Assembly: GCF_003752415.1 (NCBI RefSeq)
Contig: NZ_RKHG01000001.1
Span: 2,914,001-2,978,000 of the forward strand
Length of the DNA stretch: 64,000 bases
Direction of reading: 5' to 3'
Source: Luteococcus japonicus
Lineage (GTDB): Bacteria > Actinomycetota > Actinomycetes > Propionibacteriales > Propionibacteriaceae
Part shown: positions 1 through 9,787 of the stretch, one piece after another
Layout: the number at the start of each line of letters is the position of its first letter
How positions within the stretch are numbered: the stretch's first letter is position 1
Program-made: the position numbers and the translations under genes
The notes under the pieces: model-generated
The model's database searches: none
What the model was told of the DNA's origin: nothing
The model's input: only the letters and a program-made list of their open reading frames with translations

Positions 1-1947
1 ACGCAGGAATCCCGTCGTGGCGTCGAAGACCTCACTGATGCCCAGGGCACGGTTGGTGCACCACGACGCGGTGGCCTGCAATTCCTCGACGCGCTCGCCG
101 ATGCCCAGCTCCTCCGCGCGGCGGGCCAGGCCGGTGGCCCACGCGGCGATGGCCGCATCGCAGATGGCGTTCTCCACGGTCCAGCTCAGGGCCTCGTGCA
201 CCTCGTCACTGGCCACCCACCCCCGGAACCGGGCCGCGCCGAGGCCCTTGCGTCCCACCGTCGCATCCGGTGGCGGGCAGCTGGCATTGCGCAGTGCGGA
301 GTCGAAGGCCGCCACCTCGTCGAAGTCGATGCCATGGGCGCTGGCGCTGGCGAAGATGACATCGCTGGAGGTGCCCACCATGGAGTCGATGTGCCCCGGG
401 GCGCTCCACCGGCCCATCCAGCCGCTCTCCCGCCAGGCAGGCAACAGTCCGTCGACGAGGTGCGCGGTGCGCCGCGGATCGGTGAGGCCCAGCAACGGCC
501 AGCAGGTGCGGTAGGTGTCCCAGTAGCCATTGTTGACGTACAACCGCCCCTCGACGACGGGGCTGGCGGTGCGCTCCCAGCGCTGCCGCAGCCGGGCCCG
601 CGCACCCATTGGCTGGAAGGGGGAGGCGTGCACCCAGTGCGGGTGCTCGGCGGTGCCGGTGTTCTCGTGCATGGCGCTGGGCCACAGGTGCAGCCGGGCC
701 AGGTTGGACCAGGCGACGATCCGTTGCTCGGTGCTGGCCTCGGGCAGCACCAGCCGCCCCAACAGTTCCTTCCACGCGGCCTCTGCCCGGCCGCGGACCT
801 CGTCGAAACTCGCCTCGCCGATCTCCAGGTCCAGGTTGTGCCTGGCCTGCTCGACGGAGATGAAACTGGTGGCCAGCGCCACCTCCAGCACGCGGCCCTC
901 GCCGGCTTCGGCCTGCAGCACCGCGGCCCGGCGTCGGCCCCGGGTGGTGACCAGGTGGGCGCGTTGCCGGGTGATGCCGTAGCAGAAGCCCACCGGGTCC
1001 CGTTGGCGTCGGCCATGGCCGGGTGCCGGTTCAATCCGGCCTCTGAGCGCCAGCCGACCGTCGGGCAGCGGGGTGATCTGCCAGCGGCCGGGCTGCGGCA
1101 TGTCCAGCACCACGCCACAGGCTTCGTCGGTGGGCATGGTGAAGCGGAAGATGCCGCCGTGGTCGGTGGGGGTGACTTCCGCCACCATGCCGTCGGCCAG
1201 CGCGACGCGGTAGTGGTGTGGGCGGTCCAGTTCGGCGTCGTGGCTGAAGGCCACGCTGCGTCGGGCCGGATCGACGTGCGGGGTGCCGTGCCAGCCCATC
1301 AGCTGCACGCCGGCGCGGTCGTTGATCCAGGGCGAGGGCTGGTGGCTGACGGCCAGCGCCTCCAAACGGGGCCCGCCTTCGGGGGCCCACTGGTAGAGCC
1401 AGGTGCGGCTGCGGGCGTCGGTGACCGGGGTGAGCAGGTTGAAGCCGTGCGGCATGGCGACGGCGGGCAGGGTGTTGCCCCGGCTGAAGGTGGGGGCGGA
1501 GTTGGTGCCGCGCCTGGTCCGGACGTGGTCTACGGGGGAGTTGGCTTCCGGTTCCGGTGGTACGACGCCCAGCCACTGCACCCACAGAGTGCCGCGACCG
1601 GCGGGAAGCTCCAGCGCCATCTGGACGTGCTGCCCGGCGAACTCGTCGAGGTCCAGTTCCAGCAGGTTCCACTGCTCGGCCACCAGACAGGTCAGGCGCT
1701 CCCGATCTGCCGGGTGATCGTGACGGTGCCCGTGCTGGTCGGTCAGTGGGTACACCTCGTCACCCAAGAGCACGACGGGCCACGCGGTCGTCGCGTCGAA
1801 GCCGTCATTGCCGCACAGCTCCGGGAGGATCGCGACGCGCGCCCGGTGCCCCGCCTCCACGGTGAAGTCCTCGTGCAGGGGCACGACGTCGGCGCGGCCC
1901 AACTCGCACCGTGACAGGGGGACGTCGGGGACCAGGGGCTGATTCAC
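1..1947 (-). CDS. GH92 family alpha-mannosidase-like glycoside hydrolase (3' end beyond window)
   Basis: The reverse strand is open for 649 codons from a GTG at 1947 to the window edge, so the C-terminus is missing. The translation carries GH92 hallmarks: MPHGFNLLTPVTDA near residue 165 and PGHIDSMVGTSSDVIFASA near residue 530, with aromatic/acidic stretches such as NNGYWDTYRTCWPLL between them. GH92 enzymes are calcium-dependent exo-alpha-mannosidases, so a role in mannan or N-glycan breakdown is likely. No signal peptide is seen at the chosen start, which suggests a cytoplasmic enzyme, but the start is uncertain. No good Shine-Dalgarno site precedes the GTG, and an in-frame TTG lies six codons upstream. 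A 572-codon open frame on the opposite strand is a GC-driven shadow. Substrate cannot be read from the sequence. Confidence 0.85.
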   Translation of the reverse strand, partial: MNQPLVPDVPLSRCELGRADVVPLHEDFTVEAGHRARVAILPELCGNDGFDATTAWPVVLLGDEVYPLTDQHGHRHDHPADRERLTCLVAEQWNLLELDLDEFAGQHVQMALELPAGRGTLWVQWLGVVPPEPEANSPVDHVRTRRGTNSAPTFSRGNTLPAVAMPHGFNLLTPVTDARSRTWLYQWAPEGGPRLEALAVSHQPSPWINDRAGVQLMGWHGTPHVDPARRSVAFSHDAELDRPHHYRVALADGMVAEVTPTDHGGIFRFTMPTDEACGVVLDMPQPGRWQITPLPDGRLALRGRIEPAPGHGRRQRDPVGFCYGITRQRAHLVTTRGRRRAAVLQAEAGEGRVLEVALATSFISVEQARHNLDLEIGEASFDEVRGRAEAAWKELLGRLVLPEASTEQRIVAWSNLARLHLWPSAMHENTGTAEHPHWVHASPFQPMGARARLRQRWERTASPVVEGRLYVNNGYWDTYRTCWPLLGLTDPRRTAHLVDGLLPAWRESGWMGRWSAPGHIDSMVGTSSDVIFASASAHGIDFDEVAAFDSALRNASCPPPDATVGRKGLGAARFRGWVASDEVHEALSWTVENAICDAAIAAWATGLARRAEELGIGERVEELQATASWCTNRALGISEVFDATTGFLR

Positions 1948-1967
1948 CGCACCATTCGAGCACAACG

Positions 1968-2010
1968 CGGCACGGGCCGCCATCACACTGTGATGGCGGC
2001 CCGTGCCGTT
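1968..2010 (-). terminator. Perfect inverted repeat downstream of glnA, probable terminator
   Basis: Arms 1968-1987 and 1989-2008 are perfect 20-nt complements around a single central base, so the real hairpin has about 17-18 bp with a small loop. It lies 16 bp beyond the glnA stop and just upstream of the GH92 start. There is no clear U-tract on the glnA transcript side. It therefore resembles the GC-rich, U-poor terminators common in actinobacteria. Confidence 0.6.
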
Positions 2011-2023
2011 CTGTCGTCGCGGG

Positions 2024-3445
2024 TCAGATCGCGAAGTACAGGTCGAACTCGTAGGGGTGGACCCGCTGGCGGATCTCGTCGATGTCGGCGCGCTTGATCT
2101 GGATCCAGGTCTCGATCAGGTCCGGGGTGAACACGTCGCCCTGCAGCAGGTACTCGTGGTCATCCTCCAGGTTCTTCAGGGCCTCCTCCAACGAGGCGGG
2201 CACCTGGGCGACCTGGGCGTGCTCCTCGGGCGGCAGCTCGTAGAGGTCCTTGTCGATCGGCTCCGGCGGCTCGATCCGGTTCTGGATGCCGTCCAGGCCG
2301 GCCATCAGCATGGCGGAGAAGGCCAGGTAGGGGTTGGCCGACGGGTCTGGGCAGCGGAACTCCACGCGCTTGGCCTTGGCATTGCTGCCGGTCAACGGAA
2401 TGCGCATGCAGGCCGAGCGGTTGCGGGCCGAGTAGACCAGGTTCACCGGCGCCTCGAAGCCCGGCACCAGCCGGTGGTAGGAGTTCGTCGACGGGTTGGT
2501 GAAGGCCAGCAGCGACGGGGCGTGCTTCAGGATGCCGCCGATGTACCAGCGGGCCAGATCGGAGAGCTGGCCGTAGCCGTTCTCGTCGTAGAACAGGTTG
2601 GTGCCGTCATTCCACAGCGAGCTGTGCACGTGCATGCCGGAACCGTTGTCACCGAAGATCGGCTTGGGCATGAAGGTGGCGGTCTTGCCATTCACCCAGG
2701 CGGTGTTCTTCACCAGGTACTTGAACAGCATCACCTTGTCCGCGCTGGCGGTCAGGGTGTCGAAGCGCCAGTTGATCTCGGCCTGGCCACCGGTGCCGAC
2801 CTCGGAGTGGGCGCGCTCGGTCTGCATGCCCAGCTTCTCCATGTGGGCAACGATCTCGTCGCGCAGCTCGCAGAAGTGGTCGACGGGGGAGACCGGGAAG
2901 TATCCGCCCTTCAGCTTGACCTTGTAGCCGCGGTTGCCACCCTCCTCGACCCGCCCGGTGTTCCAGGCGCCGGCCTCGGAGTCGATCTCGTAGAAGGAGC
3001 CATTGGTCTTGGTCTGGAAGCGGACGTCGTCGAAGACGTAGAACTCGGCCTCGGGAGCGAAGAAGACCGCGTCACCCAGGCCGGTGGAGGCGAAGTAGGA
3101 CTCGGCCTTCTTGGCGATGTTGCGGGGGTCCCGGGAGAAGGGCTCCTTGGTGATCGGGTCGTGCACGAAGAAGTTCACCACCAGGGTCTTCGACACCCGG
3201 AAAGGGTCGATGAAGGCGGTGGTCGGATCGGGCATCAGCGCCATGTCCGACTCGTGGATCCGCGTGAATCCCTTGATCGAGGAGCCGTCGAAGGACAGGC
3301 CCTCCTCGAAGACGGCCTCGTCGAAGGCCGCTGCGGGAACCGTGAAGTGCTGCATGACGCCGGGCAGGTCGCAGAAGCGGACATCGACGCTCTCGATGCC
3401 CTCGTCCTTGATGTACGCCAGCAGGTCTTCGGCGCCTTGGAACAT
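2024..3445 (-). CDS. glnA: Glutamine synthetase type I (GSI-beta)
   Basis: Glutamine synthetase makes glutamine from glutamate, ammonia and ATP in the cytoplasm. The product is 473 aa, the normal GSI length, and begins [19 protein letters not shown] 3445 is chosen because GGAGG lies 6 nt upstream and because the family starts here; an open extension to 3520 has no support. The adenylylation-loop motif [11 protein letters not shown] near residue 395-405 provides the tyrosine modified by GlnE in GSI-beta enzymes. Active-site stretches such as [25 protein letters not shown] and NRSACMRIP are present. The RDD gene is divergent, as in the M. tuberculosis glnA1 (Rv2220)/Rv2219A pair. An inverted repeat at 3520-3537 may be its nitrogen operator. 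Confidence 0.97.
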   Translation of the reverse strand: MFQGAEDLLAYIKDEGIESVDVRFCDLPGVMQHFTVPAAAFDEAVFEEGLSFDGSSIKGFTRIHESDMALMPDPTTAFIDPFRVSKTLVVNFFVHDPITKEPFSRDPRNIAKKAESYFASTGLGDAVFFAPEAEFYVFDDVRFQTKTNGSFYEIDSEAGAWNTGRVEEGGNRGYKVKLKGGYFPVSPVDHFCELRDEIVAHMEKLGMQTERAHSEVGTGGQAEINWRFDTLTASADKVMLFKYLVKNTAWVNGKTATFMPKPIFGDNGSGMHVHSSLWNDGTNLFYDENGYGQLSDLARWYIGGILKHAPSLLAFTNPSTNSYHRLVPGFEAPVNLVYSARNRSACMRIPLTGSNAKAKRVEFRCPDPSANPYLAFSAMLMAGLDGIQNRIEPPEPIDKDLYELPPEEHAQVAQVPASLEEALKNLEDDHEYLLQGDVFTPDLIETWIQIKRADIDEIRQRVHPYEFDLYFAI

Positions 3446-3519
3446 GTTTCCTCCAGGTGGGAACTTCTTGGGTGTTGCCAAGAACCTATCGAGCCCTGAT
3501 TGCCCGACGGTTCCGGCCA

Positions 3520-3537
3520 TGTAACAGCGACGTTACA
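3520..3537. promoter_or_regulatory. TGTAAC-N6-GTTACA inverted repeat in the glnA/RDD intergenic region
   Basis: A perfect 6-bp inverted repeat with 6-nt spacer lies 75 bp upstream of the glnA ATG and 22 bp upstream of the RDD gene. Actinobacterial GlnR boxes are built of GTnAC-type half-sites with 6-nt spacing. The first half (GTAAC) fits well and the second (GTTAC) only in part. Assignment to a nitrogen regulator is inference from position and partial resemblance. Confidence 0.4.
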
Positions 3538-3558
3538 GCGCCCGGTAGGCTCGCGAGC

Positions 3559-3990
3559 ATGACCAGCCCCAGCATGTCCGAAGACCAGTACCCGGGTCAG
3601 AGCCTGCAGCTGCCGCGGGCCGGACGAGGCTCGCTGGCCAGCTGGAATGCCCGTCTGGCGGCGCTGGTGATCGACTGGGCGGCCTGCATGATCCTGTCCC
3701 GTCTGCTCTTCGGCGACGGCGTGTTGCGCGGCTTCGGCTGGGAACGGTGGGCACCGATGGCCCTCTACTTCCTGCAGAAGGCGGTGCTGACCGCTCTGGC
3801 CTCCGGCTCCTTCGGGCAGCTGGTGAGCCGGATCGCGGTGGTGCGCCTGGACCGCGAGCCCCTCGGATGGCTGCGCTCCGCGCTGCGGGCGGGCATGAAG
3901 GTGCTCGTGGTCCCGGCCGTGGTGATCGGTGCGGAGCGTCGCGGGCTGGACGACCTCGCACTGGGTACCGTCGTGGTGAACCGTCGATGA
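3559..3990 (+). CDS. RDD family membrane protein
   Basis: The 143-aa protein has an RDD-domain pattern. A first hydrophobic helix starts with the Arg/Asp signature SWNARLAALVIDWAACM around residues 30-46. A second helix follows, then a conserved region SFGQLVSRIAVVRLD and a final hydrophobic stretch near VLVVPAVVIGAERRGLDD. RDD proteins are small inner-membrane proteins of mostly unknown function, some linked to ion transport. The ATG at 3559 is chosen as the first Met after the promoter region; Met at 3574 is an alternative. It sits divergently beside glnA and ends 10 bp before the glycosyltransferase gene. The same neighbour exists in mycobacteria (Rv2219A). No function is assigned. Confidence 0.8.
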   Translation: MTSPSMSEDQYPGQSLQLPRAGRGSLASWNARLAALVIDWAACMILSRLLFGDGVLRGFGWERWAPMALYFLQKAVLTALASGSFGQLVSRIAVVRLDREPLGWLRSALRAGMKVLVVPAVVIGAERRGLDDLALGTVVVNRR

Positions 3991-4000
3991 GGGAGAACTC

Positions 4001-5131
4001 ATGTTCGTCGTGATCGTCGCCCGGGGAGTGCCGAGTACCCGCACCCCGCTGTGGGGAATCTTCGAACTGGACCAGGCCCGCGCCTTGCGTGCGGCCGGCC
4101 ACCGGGTGGCCATCGCCGCCCTTGACGTGCGCTCCCTGCGCCGCTGGCGGCGCTTCGGGGTGCGGCATGAGGTAGTGGCCGGCATCGACGTCCACACCGT
4201 GAGCGTTCCTCTCGGGCGGGTCCCCTCCAGCCTGGACCAAGCCGTGCTGGACCGCGCCTTCGACGCCGCCTTTGCCCGGATCATCGCCCTGCACGGCATG
4301 CCCGATGTGGTGCACGCGCACTTCACCAAGTACGCATTGGCGGTGGCCCGCAGCACCTACCGTCGCAAGTTCGCGCTTGTTAACACCGAGCACAACTCCA
4401 AGTTCACCCGGCAGGCCATTCCCTACGACCTGCGCCTCAAGGCGAGCGAGGCCTACCGTCGCTCCGACGCGGTGGTGGCCGTCAGCCAGGCGCTGGCCGA
4501 CGTGATCACCGACAACTTCGACCTGCCCGTGCGGGTGGTGCCCAACATCGTCGACGTCGCGACCTTCGCCCGCCTTCCCCGCCGGCAGCACGACGGGATC
4601 CGCTTGGTAAGCGCCGGCAACCTGCTGCCCCGCAAGCGGATGGCCCTGCTGGTGGACGGCTTTGCCCGGGCCTTCGGCGACCGGGAGGACATCTCCCTGA
4701 CAATCATCGGCGAGGGGCCCGAGCGCGAGGCGATCGAGGCACACGCTGTGGAGGCAGGCGTCCAGGGCCGGGTGCGCCTGCTGGGCCAGCGCTCGCGCGC
4801 GCAGATCGCTGCCGAGTTCGCCACCTGCGACGGCTTCGTGATGCTCAGCGAGTGGGAGACCTTCGGCGTGGTCTTCATCGAGGCGATGGCCTCCGGCCTG
4901 CCCGTTCTGGCCAGCCGCTGCGGTGGTCCGGAGGGCTTCTTGCACGAGGGCGTCGGGATGTTCGCGGAGACGGACTCCGCCGAGGAACTGGCCGGCTCCC
5001 TGGCCCGCTTCGTCGAGCACTTCCGGGACTGGGATGCCGACGGCATCCGCGCCGACGTCGTCTCCCGTTTCGCCCCCGAGAGGATCGCGGCGCAACTGAG
5101 CGAGGTCTACGCCGAGGTCACCGCCCGCTGA
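4001..5131 (+). CDS. GT4 family glycosyltransferase
   Basis: This 376-aa protein is a GT-B fold, family 4 glycosyltransferase. It has an N-terminal acceptor-side Rossmann domain (FVVIVARGVPSTRTPLWGIFELDQ) with VHAHFTKYALAVA in the middle. The C-terminal donor-binding half contains LVSAGNLLPRKRM, IIGEGPEREAIE and the E-x7-E signature SEWETFGVVFIEAMASG near residues 290-306. The start has GAGGGAG 6 nt upstream. It is co-directional with the RDD gene 10 bp upstream and probably co-transcribed. Acceptor and sugar donor are unknown; a role in surface polysaccharide or glycolipid assembly is a general family guess. It is not at this place in the mycobacterial block and looks like an insertion. Confidence 0.88.
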   Translation: MFVVIVARGVPSTRTPLWGIFELDQARALRAAGHRVAIAALDVRSLRRWRRFGVRHEVVAGIDVHTVSVPLGRVPSSLDQAVLDRAFDAAFARIIALHGMPDVVHAHFTKYALAVARSTYRRKFALVNTEHNSKFTRQAIPYDLRLKASEAYRRSDAVVAVSQALADVITDNFDLPVRVVPNIVDVATFARLPRRQHDGIRLVSAGNLLPRKRMALLVDGFARAFGDREDISLTIIGEGPEREAIEAHAVEAGVQGRVRLLGQRSRAQIAAEFATCDGFVMLSEWETFGVVFIEAMASGLPVLASRCGGPEGFLHEGVGMFAETDSAEELAGSLARFVEHFRDWDADGIRADVVSRFAPERIAAQLSEVYAEVTAR

Positions 5132-5138
5132 CGCACGA

Positions 5139-5165
5139 CGCCCGCGGCCACCAGGGCCGCGGGCG
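5139..5165. terminator. GC-rich hairpin between convergent genes
   Basis: Arms 5139-5149 and 5155-5165 (CGCCCGCGGCC and its complement) enclose a 5-nt loop. The hairpin lies between the convergent glycosyltransferase and metallophosphoesterase genes, so it could stop transcription from either side. It has no T-run. Confidence 0.55.
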
Positions 5166-5187
5166 CCGGACAAGCGCGGTCAGCGCG

Positions 5188-6942
5188 TCACTCGGTCACC
5201 TCGATGGTGATCTTCTCCGACGATGTGCGGCCGTGGGCGTCGGTGGCGCGCACGGTGGCGGTGTGCTTGCCCACCTCGAGGTCGGTCGGCAGGCCCTGCC
5301 GCCACAGGTGCATCGAGCGGTCCGCGACGGAACCGCCGTGCACCAGCTGCTCCTGCGCGGCGGCCGGGTCCGAGTACTCGGCACCCACGTACTGGCCCTC
5401 ACCGGTCATCGGCTGGGTGCGGGTGGCCTTCTGGGCGCGACGTCCGTCGATGCTGACCGTCACCTTGGAGCCGGTGGAGCCCATGAAGAAGTTGGTGGTC
5501 AGCCAGGTGCCGGGCTTCGGCTTGCCGGTGGCGGGCTTGTTCTTGCGGTACCAGTCCCGGTAGGCGGGGGTGTTGAGCCCCAGCTGCATCTGGTCGGCGC
5601 CCTTGTCTCCACGTACCGTGAAGCGCTCGGTGTAGCGGTTGCCCTTGACGTCCAGGGTCACCACGCCCGGCAGGCCGCCGTCGCGCTGCACGGCCATCGG
5701 GAAGCCACCCTCGAGCATCCGGCCGGTGTACCAGTCGCCGGAGATGGCGCCGGAGGTGATGTGGGCGAAGGGCAGGCCGGCGACGCCGAAGATGTCTTGC
5801 CAGCCGGCCATCGAGTCACCCTTGCGCATGTTCTCGATGCTGTGGGTGTGGCCCGAGACCGCCACGGCCTTGCGGCCCTTGAGCAGCTTGTAGACCTGCT
5901 TGACCTCGTCGATCTGGTGCTGCTCGCTGCCCTGGTCGGCGAAGGTCAGCAGCGGGATGTGCCCGGCGACGACGACCAGCTTGTTCTTGGGCACACGTGA
6001 CAGGTCCTGCTTCAGCCACTCGATCTGCTTGCTGCCCAGCGCACCGTTGTAGCTCTTGCCCGGCACCGGGTAGTCGACGGTGTCGAGGGAGACCACATGC
6101 ACGCGGCCCACGTCGTAGGAGTGGTACGTGGGCCCGAAGTTGGCTCGGTAGGTGTCGTAGACGTGGGCGCGGCTCTTCGCGTCGTAGTCCATGTCGTGGT
6201 TGCCGGGCAGGAAGCGGGCCGGGCCGTTCAGCCTCTTGGTGAGCTCGCGGATGCCGGGGTACAGGCTCAGGTCGTCGCCGACGATGTCACCGATGAACAG
6301 GGCACCGCAGCCGTCGTAGCCGGTGCGGGCGTTGAGGTCCTTGAAGGCGCCCTTGGCGGCGTAGTCGGCCTCGACCTTCTTGTAGGTCTGGATGTCACCG
6401 CCGATGATGCATTCCTGCTCGGTGGTGGCCGTGGCCTGGCTCGTGACCATGCCGAAGTTGACGGCCTTGGGCAGCAGCCCGGTGGGCTTCATGCCGCCGT
6501 ACTTCAGCTTGGGGGAGCCGGCGGGCATGTGGTTGTAGTGGAACTGGGCCACATTGGCCTCGTCGACGGGGACCTGGTAGCCGGCGGGCTGGGTGACGAA
6601 GACGGTGGTGTTGTCATCGACCGGGAGCTTGTAGTTGCCCTGGCGGTCGGTGGTGACGACCTTGCGGCCGTTGGAGACGGCCACGCCGGCGATGCCCTTC
6701 TCGCCGGGGTCCTTGACCGAGTCACGGTCGGCGTCGACGAAGACGCTGCCCCGCAGGACGCGGGCCTTGGCATCCTTGCCGGGAACGACCTGGACCTGGC
6801 CGCGGTAGGTGTCGTCGGCCGGCTTCTCGGGGGCGGCGGTGGCGGCGGGGGAGGTGGTCAGCAGGGTGGCGCCGAGGGCCAGGCTGGTGAGGCTGCCGAC
6901 GAGGGCGGCAGCCCGGCGACGGGAGGGGGTGAGGGCAGGCAT
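5188..6942 (-). CDS. Secreted calcineurin-like metallophosphoesterase
   Basis: The 584-aa protein starts at ATG 6942 with GGAAGGAAT upstream. An N-terminal signal peptide (MPALTPSRRRAAALVGSLTS, then an Ala-rich stretch ending ATAA-AP at about residue 37) marks it as exported. Next comes a carboxypeptidase-regulatory-like beta-sandwich (GIAGVAVSNGRKVVTTDRQG), then the catalytic calcineurin fold. Metal-binding motifs are GGDIQ, GDIVGDD, PGNHDMDY, VVAGHIPLL and VSGHTHS, all intact. The C-terminal third matches the extra domain usual in this family. Likely a phosphodiesterase or phosphomonoesterase acting outside the membrane; the substrate is not known. It is convergent with the glycosyltransferase gene and follows the ABC-F gene after 135 bp. 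Confidence 0.88.
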   Translation of the reverse strand: MPALTPSRRRAAALVGSLTSLALGATLLTTSPAATAAPEKPADDTYRGQVQVVPGKDAKARVLRGSVFVDADRDSVKDPGEKGIAGVAVSNGRKVVTTDRQGNYKLPVDDNTTVFVTQPAGYQVPVDEANVAQFHYNHMPAGSPKLKYGGMKPTGLLPKAVNFGMVTSQATATTEQECIIGGDIQTYKKVEADYAAKGAFKDLNARTGYDGCGALFIGDIVGDDLSLYPGIRELTKRLNGPARFLPGNHDMDYDAKSRAHVYDTYRANFGPTYHSYDVGRVHVVSLDTVDYPVPGKSYNGALGSKQIEWLKQDLSRVPKNKLVVVAGHIPLLTFADQGSEQHQIDEVKQVYKLLKGRKAVAVSGHTHSIENMRKGDSMAGWQDIFGVAGLPFAHITSGAISGDWYTGRMLEGGFPMAVQRDGGLPGVVTLDVKGNRYTERFTVRGDKGADQMQLGLNTPAYRDWYRKNKPATGKPKPGTWLTTNFFMGSTGSKVTVSIDGRRAQKATRTQPMTGEGQYVGAEYSDPAAAQEQLVHGGSVADRSMHLWRQGLPTDLEVGKHTATVRATDAHGRTSSEKITIEVTE

Positions 6943-7077
6943 GGAGATTCCTTCCGAGGGGGTGTGGTACCCGGGGGTGTGGGTGCCACACCAACCTAGG
7001 AAGCGTCGGTGACATCGACGTGACCAGCAGACCAAGCCCTCGCGACCAGAAGCCAACCAGGTAAGGGATTCAAGGAA

Positions 7078-8895
<1,818 letters not shown>

Positions 8896-8901
8896 GGTGG
8901 A

Positions 8902-9657
8902 TCAGCGGCCGCGCATCGCGCGACGCGAGCCCTGCTGGGGCAGCGGGCCCTTGGGGACCGGGATGCGAGAGCGCACGGCGTCCATGGCGCGCAGGCGCTT
9001 GGTGACCTCATCGATCTTGGCGGCATCCAGCTGCTTGGGCAGCTTCTTGATGTGGTCGGCCAGCTTGGGCAGGGGCACCTGACCGGCGGCATCGCCCATC
9101 TGGACGGTCTGCACGGTGACGCCGTAGGCGGTCTGCTCGTGGCGCTTCACCTCGGTGGCCAGCAGCTGCTTCAGGCGGCCGGGGTCGCCCTCGCCGACGA
9201 GGATCAGGCCGCCGGGGCCCACGACGCGGTGCACGACATCCATCTGACGCGTGGCATTGATGGCCGGGGTGGACTGCCAGCCCTTGGGCAGCATGTTGAG
9301 CGCGATCTCGGCGGAGCCGGGCTGGCCCTCGTAGCGCTTGTAGACGGAGTTCTTGACGCGGCGGGTGAACAGCAGCATCGCCACCGTCATGCCCACCATG
9401 ATGCCGAGCAGGATCCAGAACCAGACGGGCTTGACCAGCACGCCGAGCAGGATGCCCAGCAGCACCGGGCCGAAGAAGCCCGCGGCCAGCACCAGCGGGA
9501 GCTTCGGATCGGCTTCCTTGGTGAGGCGGTAGCTTTCCTTGATCTGGCGCATCTGGCTCCAGTCGCGCGGGTCGGAGGAGTTCTTCTTGCGCTCCTTCTC
9601 CGCCTTGACCTGGGCCTTCTGCTTGGCCGCCAGTTCCTTGGCCTTCTCGCTCGCCAT
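8902..9657 (-). CDS. DUF4191 family membrane protein
   Basis: The 251-aa protein has a charged, Lys-rich N-terminus and two adjacent hydrophobic helices at about residues 52-95 (LPLVLAAGFFGPVLLGILLG, then WFWILLGIMVGMTVAMLLF). A soluble C-terminal domain follows, with VYKRYEGQPGSAEIALNML and VVGPGGLILVGEG. This is the DUF4191 family, whose M. tuberculosis member Rv2219 sits between lipA and the glnA1 region. ATG 9657 is chosen because GGAG precedes it; upstream in-frame Met codons have no SD. Function is unknown. The conserved link to lipoylation and glutamine synthesis genes is the only clue. Confidence 0.85.
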   Translation of the reverse strand: MASEKAKELAAKQKAQVKAEKERKKNSSDPRDWSQMRQIKESYRLTKEADPKLPLVLAAGFFGPVLLGILLGVLVKPVWFWILLGIMVGMTVAMLLFTRRVKNSVYKRYEGQPGSAEIALNMLPKGWQSTPAINATRQMDVVHRVVGPGGLILVGEGDPGRLKQLLATEVKRHEQTAYGVTVQTVQMGDAAGQVPLPKLADHIKKLPKQLDAAKIDEVTKRLRAMDAVRSRIPVPKGPLPQQGSRRAMRGR

Positions 9658-9729
9658 CGTCGCTCCGGATCGTCTCGTCGGTCGTGCGGCGGCCATCGGG
9701 CCACCGCCGCCCAATCCTAGCCGTCAACG

Positions 9730-9770
9730 CCGCACGGGCCCGCATCCGGTGTGGGTGCGGGCCCGTGCGG
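9730..9770 (-). terminator. Hairpin terminator after sucB-like gene
   Basis: Perfect 15-bp arms 9730-9744 and 9756-9770 flank an 11-nt loop just downstream of the E2 gene stop at 9788. There is no U-tract. It separates the E2 gene from the DUF4191/ABC-F transcription unit. Confidence 0.6.
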
Positions 9771-9787
9771 GTGGTTCAGGATGACTC

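Noticed and set aside
196-1914. 572-codon open frame on the + strand opposite the GH92 gene
   Set aside because: Its translation is low-complexity Gly/Val/Ala/Arg with no family match, and the reverse strand has clear GH92 motifs in a continuous frame.
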